Both the position numbers and the translations under genes were made by a program. Shown in pieces: positions 33,944 to 42,512 of a stretch of DNA of 64,000 nt. Positions within the stretch are counted from its first letter, which is position 1; each line of letters starts with the position of its first letter. This DNA comes from Streptomyces sp. STR69 (GTDB lineage Bacteria > Actinomycetota > Actinomycetes > Streptomycetales > Streptomycetaceae). The stretch is taken from positions 259,675-323,674 of the forward strand of contig NZ_JALJRY010000003.1 of assembly GCF_024519455.1 (NCBI RefSeq), given 5' to 3'. The notes under the pieces are model-generated. The model worked only from the letters and a program-made list of their open reading frames with translations. It was not told the DNA's origin and ran no database searches.

Positions 33944-34902
33944 GCCCGTTCCTTCTCACCCGCACCCTGCCCGAGGACGCCACCGACGCGGCCCTGCGCG
34001 CCGACGTCCTGGAAGGCCTCACCCGCACCCCGAAGACCCTCCCGCCGAAGTGGTTCTACGACGCCCACGGCAGCGAACTCTTCGAGCGGATCACCGAGTT
34101 GCCCGAGTACTACCCGACCCGCGCGGAACGGGAGATCCTCATCGACCGGGCCGGCGAGATCGCCGCCGCGACCGGCGCCCGGACGCTCGTCGAGCTGGGC
34201 TCCGGCTCCTCGGACAAGACGCGCCATCTCCTCGACGCGTTCACCGACCTGGCCGTGTACGTCCCGGTCGACGTCAGCGAGAGCGCGCTCACCCAGGCCG
34301 GGCACGCCCTCATCGAGGAGCGCCCGGGTCTCGACGTGCACGCCCTGATCGCCGACTTCACCGGCGCCCTGGCCCTCCCGGAGACACCGGGTCCCCGGCT
34401 GCTGGCGTTCCTCGGCGGCACGATCGGCAACCTGCTGCCTGCCGAACGCGCCACGTTCTTCGCCGGCCTCCGCGCGCTGCTCTCACCCGGCGACGCGCTG
34501 CTGCTCGGCACGGACCTGGTCAAGGACGAACAGGTCCTGGTCAGGGCGTACGACGACGCGGCCGGGGTGACGGCCGCGTTCAACAAGAACGTCCTGACCG
34601 TGGTCGACCGTGAGCTGGGCGCCGACTTCGACGTCACCGCCTTCGACCACGTGGCCCTCTGGGACGCCGACAACGAGTGGATCGAGATGCGGCTGCGGTC
34701 CCGCACGGACCAGACCGTGAAGATCCCGGCGCTCGATCTCGCCGTCGACTTCGCGGCCGGCGAGGAACTGCGCACCGAGATCTCGGCGAAGTTCCGCAAG
34801 GAGGGCGTGCGGACCGAACTGGCGGCGGCCGGGCTGGAGTTGGCCCACTGGTGGACCGACCGGGAGGGCCGCTTCGCGCTGTCACTGAGCGTGGTGAACT
34901 GA
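33940..34902 (+). CDS. egtD: EgtD, histidine N-alpha-trimethyltransferase
   Basis: The 320-residue SAM-dependent methyltransferase converts histidine to hercynine. LPPKWFYDAHGSELFERITE is typical at the N-terminus, LVELGSGSSDKTRHLLDAF is the SAM loop, and the LLAFLGGTIGNLLPAERATF segment is diagnostic for the family. GTG start overlaps the egtC stop (GTGA). No egtE-like PLP lyase follows, so the last C-S cleavage is probably done by an enzyme encoded elsewhere. Confidence 0.95.
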   Translation: MSPFLLTRTLPEDATDAALRADVLEGLTRTPKTLPPKWFYDAHGSELFERITELPEYYPTRAEREILIDRAGEIAAATGARTLVELGSGSSDKTRHLLDAFTDLAVYVPVDVSESALTQAGHALIEERPGLDVHALIADFTGALALPETPGPRLLAFLGGTIGNLLPAERATFFAGLRALLSPGDALLLGTDLVKDEQVLVRAYDDAAGVTAAFNKNVLTVVDRELGADFDVTAFDHVALWDADNEWIEMRLRSRTDQTVKIPALDLAVDFAAGEELRTEISAKFRKEGVRTELAAAGLELAHWWTDREGRFALSLSVVN

Positions 34903-34995
34903 CATCGGGTGACGGGCCGTCTCGCGTACCGCCGCACCTTGGGGCACGGTGGAGTGACGCGTGACGCGCCCGTCACGGCCGAGAGGAGTACCCGC

Positions 34996-35211
34996 ATGTC
35001 CAACCACACGTACCGGGTCACCGAGATCGTCGGCACCTCTCACGAGGGCATCGACCAGGCCATCCGCAACGGCGTCGCCCGCGCCGCGCAGACCCTGCGC
35101 AGCCTCGACTGGTTCGAGGTGACGCAGGTCAGGGGCCAGATCGAGAACGGGCAGATCGAGCACTACCAGGTCGGCCTGAAGGTCGGCTTCCGCATCGAGG
35201 ACGAGGACTGA
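34996..35211 (+). CDS. Dodecin family flavin-binding protein
   Basis: The 71-residue protein matches dodecins: YRVTEIVGTSHEGIDQAIRN, SLDWFEVTQVRGQIENGQI and YQVGLKVGFRIED. Dodecins assemble as hollow dodecamers storing FMN, riboflavin or coenzyme A; the stacking tryptophan is present in LDWFEV. GAGGAG precedes the ATG at 34996. The 93-base gap suggests its own promoter rather than the egt operon. Confidence 0.93.
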   Translation: MSNHTYRVTEIVGTSHEGIDQAIRNGVARAAQTLRSLDWFEVTQVRGQIENGQIEHYQVGLKVGFRIEDED

Positions 35212-35231
35212 CGGCCGGAGTCGTATTGCGG

Positions 35232-35900
35232 CTACCGTCGGCGCACCGCGTAGGTCAGGTGCGTCACCCGCGACGACGGCTGCGAACGGAGCGGCTCCAG
35301 CGCGATCCTGGACGCGTCCACGCCGTCGAACAGACGGGTGCCGCTGCCGAAGAGCACCGGTGACAGCGTGATCGAGAACTCGTCGACCAGGCCCGCGTTC
35401 AGGTACTCCAGGATCGTCGCGCCGCCGCCGGCGATGCGCACGTCGCGGTCGCCGGCGGCCTCACGGGCCCGGTCGAGGGCGTGCTCGATGCCGTCGTCGA
35501 CGAAGTGGAACGTGGTGCCGCCGGGCCGCTCCCACGGGTCGCGCTTGGTGTGCGTCACCACGAAGACCGGGGTGTGGAAGGGCGCCTCCTCCGGCCATGA
35601 CCGCTCGCCGAGGTCGAACATGCGCCTGCCCATCACGCTCGCGCCGGTGCGTCCGAACGTCTCCCGCGCCATGTCGTTGTCGAGGCCCTCCTCGCCGCCC
35701 TCGCCCAGCTTCAGGTTCTCCCGGAAGAACCGCAGCGGGAACACCCACTGCTGCAGCTCCGTCCACTGCGCCAGCCAGCGCCGGACATCCGGATCGTCCC
35801 GTCTCTCGGGCGCGAAGAGCTCGTCCTGGTCGGGCACGGGCTCGGGTGCGACGAAGCCGTCCAGGGACATCGACACGCTGAAGAACACCTTGCCGGCCAT
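35232..35900 (-). CDS. Dihydrofolate reductase family (RibD C-terminal-like) protein
   Basis: The 222-residue protein is of the RibD C-terminal/DHFR fold, beginning VFFSVSMSLDGFVAPEPVPD and containing ASVMGRRMFDLGERSWPEE and DVRIAGGGATILEYLNAGLV, the NADPH-binding core. Such proteins are probable NADPH reductases of unknown substrate, not true folate enzymes. The start overlaps the stop of the upstream SRPBCC gene by one base, completing an ArsR-SRPBCC-reductase operon common in Streptomyces. Confidence 0.88.
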   Translation of the reverse strand: MAGKVFFSVSMSLDGFVAPEPVPDQDELFAPERRDDPDVRRWLAQWTELQQWVFPLRFFRENLKLGEGGEEGLDNDMARETFGRTGASVMGRRMFDLGERSWPEEAPFHTPVFVVTHTKRDPWERPGGTTFHFVDDGIEHALDRAREAAGDRDVRIAGGGATILEYLNAGLVDEFSITLSPVLFGSGTRLFDGVDASRIALEPLRSQPSSRVTHLTYAVRRR

Positions 35901-36412
35901 CAGCCCTCCACCGCCTTCCGCGCGAGGTCGGTGACGTAGGCCGCCAGGCTGCTCAGGGTCTGGTTGCCGCCCTCGATCGCGTGGTACTTCTCGGCCGCCT
36001 CGTCGCGCAGTTCCTTGGTGGGGAACACCGTGCGCATGACGAGCCGGGTCGCCGCGCCGTCCGCCGCGAAGGTCAGGACCGACTCGAAGGCGTTCGGGTC
36101 GTCGCGGGTCTCACCGTGCAGCAGCTCGATCCGCTCCGGCGGGACGATGCGCGCCCAGCGGATCCACTCGGAGTAGTCGGTCCCGTCCGGGCCGTGCAGG
36201 ACGAAGACCCACTCCCCGCCCTCGCGGAACTCGAAGGACCGCGTGGTGGTGGTGAACCCGTCCGGACCCCACCACCGCGACAGATGCCGGACCTCGGTGA
36301 ACGCCTCGAACACCAGCTCCCGCGGAGCGTCGACGACCCGGGAGATCACGATCTCCCGGTCGGCCGTAGGCGACTCCGCCCCCGCCCCCGTTTCCTGCCT
36401 TGTCCCTGCCAT
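35900..36412 (-). CDS. SRPBCC/AHSA1 domain protein
   Basis: The 170-residue protein has an AHSA1-like START fold (residues about 15-165): VISRVVDAPRELVFEAFTEV, HLSRWWGPDGFTTTTRSFEF and LTFAADGAATRLVMRT. These bind hydrophobic ligands; in this gene arrangement they often act with the neighbouring ArsR protein and reductase. It lies three bases after arsR. Function is otherwise unknown. Confidence 0.88.
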   Translation of the reverse strand: MAGTRQETGAGAESPTADREIVISRVVDAPRELVFEAFTEVRHLSRWWGPDGFTTTTRSFEFREGGEWVFVLHGPDGTDYSEWIRWARIVPPERIELLHGETRDDPNAFESVLTFAADGAATRLVMRTVFPTKELRDEAAEKYHAIEGGNQTLSSLAAYVTDLARKAVEG

Positions 36413-36415
36413 CGG

Positions 36416-36757
36416 TCAGTCCTCCTGCCGTGCCTGCTTGAGGTCCTGCACATAGGTGTCGAGCCGGTCGAAACTCTCGTTCCAGAACCGCTCGAACCCG
36501 CCGGCCCACTCGTGGACGGGCCGCAGTCCGCGGGCATCCAGGCCGTAGAGGCGCTGCTTGCCCGCCTCACGGACCCGGACCAGCCCGACCTCCCGGAGCA
36601 CCCGCAGATGCTTGGACGCCCCCGGCTGGCTCATCCCCAGCTCGTGCGCCAACTCGGTCACCGGCCGCTCACCCGCCCGCAGCAGCGCCAGGATCTCCCG
36701 CCGCTGCGGTTCGGCGATCGCGTTGAAGACGTCCGACGTCGTCGCTGCTCGTGCCAT
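36416..36757 (-). CDS. ArsR/SmtB family transcriptional regulator
   Basis: The 113-residue winged-helix regulator begins VFNAIAEPQRREILALLRAG and has recognition helix MSQPGASKHLRVLREVGLV. No cysteine metal site is visible, so it is of the non-metal type usually paired with SRPBCC proteins. I chose ATG 36757 because the earlier ATG at 36766 overlaps a -10 hexamer TACGAT that lies 7 bases before 36757 and 16 bases after TTGACG: a textbook promoter for a leaderless mRNA. It heads a three-gene operon and probably represses itself. Confidence 0.88.
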   Translation of the reverse strand: MARAATTSDVFNAIAEPQRREILALLRAGERPVTELAHELGMSQPGASKHLRVLREVGLVRVREAGKQRLYGLDARGLRPVHEWAGGFERFWNESFDRLDTYVQDLKQARQED

Positions 36758-36764
36758 GACAGCC

Positions 36765-36792
36765 ATCGTATGCCGATATGGGAATGCGTCAA
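36765..36792 (-). promoter_or_regulatory. Promoter of the arsR-SRPBCC-reductase operon
   Basis: TTGACG and TACGAT are separated by 16 bases on the minus strand, close to the sigma-HrdB consensus. Transcription should begin at or within a base or two of ATG 36757. Confidence 0.7.
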
Positions 36793-36838
36793 GTCGACCG
36801 GAGACGGCGCGGGTCCTGTCGGACGGCGCGGGCAGCGC

Positions 36839-36874
36839 CCTCTCAGGTCCCCTCGCAGGTCCCCTCTCAGGTCC
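36839..36874. repeat. Three tandem copies of a 12-base unit
   Basis: CCTCTCAGGTCC, CCTCGCAGGTCC and CCTCTCAGGTCC lie end to end. The third copy contains the stop codon of the HAD phosphatase gene (TCA at 36867-36869 on the plus strand), so the array grew from the 3' end of that gene. Confidence 0.85.
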
Positions 36875-37358
36875 GGCCCTCGCCCTCCTGCGCCGCCTCC
36901 AGCGCGGCGGAGGGGGCGGTCCAGCGGGCTCGTACGACCCTGAACCCGGCCCGCTCGGCGTCGTCGCACACCAGCTCGTCGTCGTCCACCAGAACCCGGA
37001 TGTCCCGGTCCCGGGCCAGCCGCTTGAGGATCTCCAGCTTGGTGCGGCGAGCGGGCCTGCGGTCGTCGTTGCGCCGCATGAAGACCCGCCCCTCGGGCAG
37101 CCCCTGCGCGGCGAGCCAGTCGAGGGTGTCGCGTCGGCAGCGCTCGGGCCGCCCGGTCAGATAGACGACCTCGCACTCCTCGGCACACTCCAGGGCGAGT
37201 GCGACGCCCTCCGCCAACGGCGGGTCCTGTGACGCGGCGCCGAAGAAGCCGTCCCAGTCGCGCGGCCTGTTCTCCAGGAACCGCTGCCGGTGGGCCGTGT
37301 CGGCGAGGGTGTTGTCGAGGTCGAACACGGCGAGGGGCCGCCTGCTGTCAGCTGTCAC
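36867..37358 (-). CDS. HAD superfamily phosphatase, polynucleotide-kinase-phosphatase-like
   Basis: The 163-residue protein has HAD motif I VFDLDNTLADT (nucleophile Asp and acid/base Asp), motif II TGRPE, a lysine in RRTKLEILKRL, and motif III VLVDDDELVCDDAERAG. The arrangement resembles the phosphatase domain of phage polynucleotide kinases and small acid phosphatases. Substrate unknown. GTG start follows a -10-like TAAGGT by 6 bases with no Shine-Dalgarno, suggesting leaderless translation. Confidence 0.82.
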   Translation of the reverse strand: MTADSRRPLAVFDLDNTLADTAHRQRFLENRPRDWDGFFGAASQDPPLAEGVALALECAEECEVVYLTGRPERCRRDTLDWLAAQGLPEGRVFMRRNDDRRPARRTKLEILKRLARDRDIRVLVDDDELVCDDAERAGFRVVRARWTAPSAALEAAQEGEGRT

Positions 37359-37427
37359 CGGGCCACCTTAGACAGCCCCCCGCACCCCGGCAGCGACCGC
37401 CCGAGGCCGTGGCCTCATGCTTCTCGT

Positions 37428-37850
37428 ATGTCTGCCCCAACTCCCGCTCCCCGTACGTTCCTCATAGGCGCCGCCCGAGAACGGCCCTGCACCCTGGTCG
37501 TCTGCCGGGGCTGCTGCTGCGGCGACCCGCGCAAGCACCCGGGCACGGACCACGCCTGGCAGTTGGAACGGCTGCGGTCGGGGGCCGCCGAGCACGGTTT
37601 CGCGGTGCGTACGACGGACTGTCTCGGCCCGTGCGACCAGGCCAACGTGATCGTGGTGCAGCCGTCGGCCGCGGGGCGGCGGGCCGGCGGGCGGCCGACC
37701 TGGGTCGGGTTCGCGATGGACGACGACTGCACGGAGGAAGTGCTGGAGTGGGCGGCGGCGGGCGGGCCGGGGCTCGCGGAGCCGCCCGTGACGCTGGAGC
37801 TGCAGTTCATCGACCCGCCCCGGGACGCACGCGTCCGGTCCCGGCGCTGA
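37428..37850 (+). CDS. Thioredoxin-like (2Fe-2S) ferredoxin-domain protein
   Basis: The 140-residue protein has VVCRGCCCGDPRKHPG at residues about 23-38 and TTDCLGPCDQANVIVVQP at about 63-80, the cysteine pattern of thioredoxin-fold [2Fe-2S] ferredoxins. It is probably a small cytosolic electron carrier or iron-sulfur donor. ATG 37428 is used because the cysteine region begins soon after; no strong ribosome site precedes it. Partner unknown. Confidence 0.8.
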   Translation: MSAPTPAPRTFLIGAARERPCTLVVCRGCCCGDPRKHPGTDHAWQLERLRSGAAEHGFAVRTTDCLGPCDQANVIVVQPSAAGRRAGGRPTWVGFAMDDDCTEEVLEWAAAGGPGLAEPPVTLELQFIDPPRDARVRSRR

Positions 37851-37902
37851 GCGCTCCGGGCGACTCGGGGAATGCCGGGGACGCGCGGGCGTTGAACCTG
37901 AT

Positions 37903-38907
37903 GTGAGTTCCTTGATCGCCTCGACCCCTTTCTCCGTGCTCGACCGCTCCCGCACCCGCGAGGGCCACCCGCCCGGCGAGGCGCTGCGTGACACCGTGCG
38001 GCTGGCGCGGGAGATCGAGGACCTGGGCTATCACCGGTTCTGGGTGTCGGAGCACCACGGTGTGCCAGGGGTCGCCGGTTCCGCGCCGACCGTGCTGGCC
38101 GCCGCCGTCGCCTCGGCCACCCGGACCATCCGGGTCGGGACGGGCGGGGTGATGCTGCCCAACCACCAACCCCTGATCGTGGCGGAGCAGTTCGGGGTGC
38201 TGGAGTCGCTGTTCCCGGGCCGGATCGACATGGGCCTGGGCCGCTCGGTCGGCTTCACCGACGGCGTGCGCCGGGCCCTGGGCCGCGACAAGGGCGACGC
38301 CGACGACTTCGCCGTACAACTCGCCGGACTCCTCGACTGGTTCCGCGGCACCTCACCCACCGGCGCCCACGCACGCCCCTCGGAGGGCCTCGCCGTTCCG
38401 CCGTTCGTGCTCGCGATGGGCGAGGGCGCTGATATCGCGGCCCGGGCCGGTCTGCCGATGGTGATCGGCGACCTGCGCAACCGGGAGAAGATGCGGCGCG
38501 GGATCGACCACTACCGCGCCCGCTTCCGCCCCTCCCCCTGGGCCCCGCAGCCGTATGTCGTCATCTCGGGGACGATCGCCGTGGCCGCCACCCCCGAGGC
38601 GGCCCGACGGCTCCTCGTCCCGGAGGCGTGGTCCATGGCGTACTCGCGCACCCAAGGCACGTTCCCGCCGCTGCCGTCCGCCGAACGTGTGGAGCAACTG
38701 GCCATGTCCGACAAGGAGTTCGGCTTCTACGAGGCCGGGCTGACCGGACAGCTCGCGGGCACCGAGGAGCAGGTGGCCCACGAGCTGGAGACGGTGCTGA
38801 AGGAGACGGGCGCGGACGAGGTCCTCGTCACCACCAGCACCTACGACCGCGAAGCCCTGCTGGACTCGTACCGGCGGCTCGCCCGCATCGCCTCGCTCAC
38901 GGGGTGA
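37903..38907 (+). CDS. LLM class flavin-dependent oxidoreductase (MsnO8-like)
   Basis: The 334-residue luciferase-like monooxygenase-fold protein has FWVSEHHGVPGVAGSAPTVL, TRTIRVGTGGVMLPNHQPLI and FPGRIDMGLGRSVG, the set typical of the FMN-using MsnO8/YhbW-type subgroup. It differs from the F420-like enzyme at 1184-2065. The GTG start has no obvious ribosome site. Its 3' end overlaps the convergent alcohol dehydrogenase gene by 11 bases. Substrate unknown. Confidence 0.87.
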   Translation: MSSLIASTPFSVLDRSRTREGHPPGEALRDTVRLAREIEDLGYHRFWVSEHHGVPGVAGSAPTVLAAAVASATRTIRVGTGGVMLPNHQPLIVAEQFGVLESLFPGRIDMGLGRSVGFTDGVRRALGRDKGDADDFAVQLAGLLDWFRGTSPTGAHARPSEGLAVPPFVLAMGEGADIAARAGLPMVIGDLRNREKMRRGIDHYRARFRPSPWAPQPYVVISGTIAVAATPEAARRLLVPEAWSMAYSRTQGTFPPLPSAERVEQLAMSDKEFGFYEAGLTGQLAGTEEQVAHELETVLKETGADEVLVTTSTYDREALLDSYRRLARIASLTG

Positions 38908-39919
38908 GCACCATCCGGAAACGCGCGGCCCCGGACAGCATCCGCTGATAGGCCTCGCCGGCCTGGTCCAGGGGCACGGTCTCCACCATCGGGCGGATGC
39001 CGTGCAGGGTGCTGAAGGCCAGGGTGTCCTGCACGTCCTGCGCGGTGCCGGACGGATGGCCCCGAACCACCTTGCCGGGCATGATCAGTTGGAACGGGCT
39101 GATCCCCAGCGGCGCGCTGTCCGCGCCGATGACCACCAGCTCGCCGCGGTGGCGCAGCCCCTCCACGGTCGCCGCGGCGGCGTCGGCGTTGCCCGCCGTG
39201 GCCAGCACCACCTTCGCGCCGCCCAACGCGCGCAGCGCCTCGGCGACATCGGTGTCCGCCGTGCTGTCCACATAGTGGTGCGCGCCCAACTGCTTGGCGA
39301 AGTCGGCCTTTTCGGCGCCGCGCGCGATCGCCACGGTCTCGAATCCCATCGCGACCGCGTACTGCACACCCAGGTGACCGAGACCGCCGAGTCCGAGTAC
39401 GGCCACCAGGTCGCCCGGCCCCGCCGAACTGCGCCGCAGCCCGTTGAAGGTGGTCACGCCCGCACAGCCCATGGGCGCGGCAGCACTGGCCGACAGGCCC
39501 TCGGGGATCCGGGCGAGCGCGTCGACGGGCGCGATGGTCATTTCGGCGAAGCCGCCGTCGTAGGCCCAGCCGGGCACCTTCAGGTTCTCGCAGACGATGA
39601 AGTCGCCCTGCCGGCAAGGGGTGCAGTGGCCGCAGCTGCCGCCGAACCAGCCGACCGCCACCCGGTCGCCGACCCGCCAGCCCCGGTCCGCGGTGCCCTC
39701 GCCGAGCGCGTCGATCCGCCCGGCGACCTCGTGCCCGGTGACGAGCGGGAACCGCACGCCCGGCACTCCGGCGTCGACGAAGAAGGTGTCGCTGTGGCAG
39801 ATCCCGCACGCCTCCACGGCGATCCGCACATGGCCGGGGCCCGGTTGCTGCACCTCACGCTCGACGACCTCGAACTCACCGCCGGCGGCACCGACTTGCG
39901 CGACTCGATAACTGCTCAT
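38897..39919 (-). CDS. Zinc-dependent alcohol dehydrogenase
   Basis: The 340-residue MDR-family enzyme has catalytic zinc ligands in EACGICHSD and TGHEVAGRI, a structural zinc cluster in CGHCTPCRQGDFIVC, and cofactor-binding GLGGLGHLGVQYA. It resembles bacterial AdhP/AdhT-type dehydrogenases acting on primary alcohols or aldehydes. ATG 39919 gives the standard N-terminus. The upstream gap with the UvrA-like gene is divergent (172 bases). Confidence 0.92.
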   Translation of the reverse strand: MSSYRVAQVGAAGGEFEVVEREVQQPGPGHVRIAVEACGICHSDTFFVDAGVPGVRFPLVTGHEVAGRIDALGEGTADRGWRVGDRVAVGWFGGSCGHCTPCRQGDFIVCENLKVPGWAYDGGFAEMTIAPVDALARIPEGLSASAAAPMGCAGVTTFNGLRRSSAGPGDLVAVLGLGGLGHLGVQYAVAMGFETVAIARGAEKADFAKQLGAHHYVDSTADTDVAEALRALGGAKVVLATAGNADAAAATVEGLRHRGELVVIGADSAPLGISPFQLIMPGKVVRGHPSGTAQDVQDTLAFSTLHGIRPMVETVPLDQAGEAYQRMLSGAARFRMVLTP

Positions 39920-40091
39920 ACCTGTCTCCCGGAGGGATGCGAATACGGCCTGGTCAGGCGCAGGGCGGTGGGCACACGCGACTCTGCGGCGACCGCTTTC
40001 CGTGTCTTCCAACGTGGCACAGCACAGGCACCACCGCACCCCCGCAGGTCGGCGGGCGTCACCCGGCGGGGTCGCATAGACTCGCCGGGTC

Positions 40092-42434
40092 ATGCACAGC
40101 CCCCACGACCCCTACGTCCGCGTCCGCGGCGCCCGCGAGCACAACCTCCAGGGCGTCGACGTCGACATCCCGCGGGACGTGCTGGCCGTGTTCACGGGCG
40201 TCTCCGGCTCCGGGAAGTCCTCCCTCGCCTTCGGCACGATCTACGCGGAGGCCCAGCGCCGCTACTTCGAGTCGGTCGCGCCGTACGCCCGCAGACTGAT
40301 CCACCAGATCGGCGCCCCGAAGGTCGGCGAGATCACCGGCCTTCCGCCCGCGGTCTCGCTCCAGCAGCGCCGCTCGACCCCCACCTCCCGCTCCTCGGTG
40401 GGCACGGTCACCAACCTCTCCAACTCACTCCGCATGCTGTTCTCCCGCGTCGGCGACTACCCGCTCGGCGCCGAACGCCTCGACTCGGACGCCTTCTCCC
40501 CCAATACGGCGGCGGGCGCGTGCCCGGAGTGCCACGGGCTCGGCAGGGTGCACCGTACGACCGAGGAGTCCCTGATCCCCGACCCCTCCCGGTCGATCCG
40601 CGAGGGCGCGATCGCCGCCTGGCCGGGCGCCTGGCAGGGCAAGAACCTGCGCGACATCCTCGACACCCTCGGCCACGACGTCGACGTGCCGTGGCGCGAA
40701 CTCCCCGCCGAACAGCGGGAGTGGATCCTGTTCACGGACGAGCAGCCGGTGGTCACGGTCCATCCGGTCCGGGACGCCGACCGCATCCAACGCCCGTACC
40801 AGGGCACGTACATGAGCGCCCACCGCTATGTCATGAAGACCTTCTCGGACACGAAGAGCCCGACCCTACGGGCCAAAGCGGAACGCTTCCTGACCAGTGC
40901 ACCCTGCCCGGTCTGTCGAGGCAGCCGACTGCGCGCCGAGTCCCTGGCGGTGACCGTGGCGGGCCGCACGATCGCCGACCTGGCCGCACTCCCCCTCACG
41001 GAACTGACGGGCACCCTCGACGCGACCTCGGAGGCGGCCCGCGTCCTCACCCAGGACCTCAAGTCCCGCATCTCCCCCGTCCTCGAACTCGGCCTCGGCT
41101 ATCTCAGCCTGGACCGCGCGACCCCGACTCTTTCGGCGGGCGAGCTGCAACGCCTGCGCCTGGCAACACAGTTGCGCTCCGGACTCTTCGGCGTCGTCTA
41201 CGTCCTCGACGAACCCTCCGCCGGACTGCACCCCGCCGACACCGAGGCCCTGCTCACGGTGCTGGCGCGGCTGAAGTCGGCGGGCAACTCGGTGTTCGTG
41301 GTGGAGCACCACCTCGACGTGATGCGCGCCGCCGACTGGCTGGTGGACGTGGGCCCACTGGCCGGCGAACACGGCGGCCGGGTGCTGCACAGCGGCCCCG
41401 TGGCCGACCTGGCGAAGGTGAGGCAATCGGCGACAGCGCGCTACCTCTTCGACCACACCCCCGCACCGGCCCGCGAAGTCCGTTCGCCGCAGGGTGAGTT
41501 GAAGGTCGGCCCGATCACCCGGCACAACCTGCGGGACGTGACAGCCGGCTTCCCCCTGGGTGTGTTCACCGCCGTCACCGGCGTGTCCGGCTCCGGGAAG
41601 TCGACGCTGATCGGCGAGATCACCGAGGAACTGCCGGGCGTGGGACGACTGGTGTCGGTCGATCAGAGACCGATCGGCCGCACCCCGCGCTCGAACCTCG
41701 CCACCTACACCGGCCTCTTCGACGTCGTCCGCAGGGTGTTCGCGGCCACCGACGAGGCACGGCAACGGGGTTACGGCGCAGGGCGGTTCTCCTTCAATGT
41801 GCCGGGCGGGCGCTGCGAGACCTGCCAGGGCGAGGGATTCGTCAGCGTCGAGCTGCTCTTCCTCCCGAGCACCTACGCACCCTGCCCCGACTGCGGCGGG
41901 GCCCGCTACAACCCCGAGACACTCCAAGTGACGTACCGGGGACGGAACATCGCCCAGGTCCTCAACCTGACGGTGGAGGCCGCGTCCGACTTCTTCGCGG
42001 ACACGGACACCCCGGCCGTGGCCCGCAGCCTCACCACACTCCTGGACGTAGGCCTCGGCTACCTGCGACTGGGCCAGCCCGCCACCGAACTCTCCGGTGG
42101 CGAGGCCCAACGCATCAAGCTGGCAAGCGAGTTGCAGCGCACCCGACGCGGCCACACCCTCTACCTCCTCGACGAACCGACCACCGGCCTCCACCCCGCC
42201 GACGTCGAGGTCCTCCTCCACCAACTCCACGGACTGGTCGACGCGGGCCACACCGTGGTGGTGGTCGAGCACGACATGGCGGTGGTGGCGGGCGCGGACT
42301 GGATCGTCGACATGGGCCCGGGCGGCGGGGAGGAGGGCGGCAGGATCGTGGCAGCGGGCCCGCCGCGGGAGGTGGCGGAGGCGGCAGGAAGCACTACGGC
42401 CCCTTATCTACGAAGGGCACTGGCAACCCCTTAG
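40092..42434 (+). CDS. UvrA-like ABC ATPase (short UvrA paralogue)
   Basis: The 780-residue protein carries two ABC cassettes: Walker [13 protein letters not shown] and [10 protein letters not shown], signatures [12 protein letters not shown] and [12 protein letters not shown]. Zinc-finger cysteines (CPECHGLG with CPVCRG, and CETCQGEG with CPDCGG) are present. It is about 170 residues shorter than housekeeping UvrA, consistent with loss of the UvrB-binding region as in UvrA2/DrrC-type paralogues linked to resistance to DNA-binding drugs. TAGACT lies 9 bases before the ATG. No partner uvr gene is nearby. Confidence 0.9.
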   Translation: MHSPHDPYVRVRGAREHNLQGVDVDIPRDVLAVFTGVSGSGKSSLAFGTIYAEAQRRYFESVAPYARRLIHQIGAPKVGEITGLPPAVSLQQRRSTPTSRSSVGTVTNLSNSLRMLFSRVGDYPLGAERLDSDAFSPNTAAGACPECHGLGRVHRTTEESLIPDPSRSIREGAIAAWPGAWQGKNLRDILDTLGHDVDVPWRELPAEQREWILFTDEQPVVTVHPVRDADRIQRPYQGTYMSAHRYVMKTFSDTKSPTLRAKAERFLTSAPCPVCRGSRLRAESLAVTVAGRTIADLAALPLTELTGTLDATSEAARVLTQDLKSRISPVLELGLGYLSLDRATPTLSAGELQRLRLATQLRSGLFGVVYVLDEPSAGLHPADTEALLTVLARLKSAGNSVFVVEHHLDVMRAADWLVDVGPLAGEHGGRVLHSGPVADLAKVRQSATARYLFDHTPAPAREVRSPQGELKVGPITRHNLRDVTAGFPLGVFTAVTGVSGSGKSTLIGEITEELPGVGRLVSVDQRPIGRTPRSNLATYTGLFDVVRRVFAATDEARQRGYGAGRFSFNVPGGRCETCQGEGFVSVELLFLPSTYAPCPDCGGARYNPETLQVTYRGRNIAQVLNLTVEAASDFFADTDTPAVARSLTTLLDVGLGYLRLGQPATELSGGEAQRIKLASELQRTRRGHTLYLLDEPTTGLHPADVEVLLHQLHGLVDAGHTVVVVEHDMAVVAGADWIVDMGPGGGEEGGRIVAAGPPREVAEAAGSTTAPYLRRALATP

Positions 42435-42512
42435 GGGCGCGAGGCCGTATCAATCTGCGGCTCCGCCCCGCCGCGTGGACGCGACCCGCCCCCACGCACC
42501 CGCAGCCCTAGC
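42434..42512. repeat. Streptomyces-type intergenic repeat between convergent genes
   Basis: The stretch holds GGGGCGCGAGGCCGTATCAA, TCTGCGGCTCCGCC and GACGCGACCCGCCCCCACGC blocks. I recognise these from memory as a family of intergenic sequences recurring throughout Streptomyces chromosomes, often after genes. It may serve as terminator for the uvrA-like and alaRS-like genes. A genome-wide copy count was not possible. Confidence 0.55.

Noticed and set aside
37903..38907. Bacterial luciferase alpha/beta pair
   Set aside because: Only one subunit-like gene is present with no lux partners; the MsnO8-like LLM subgroup fits better.
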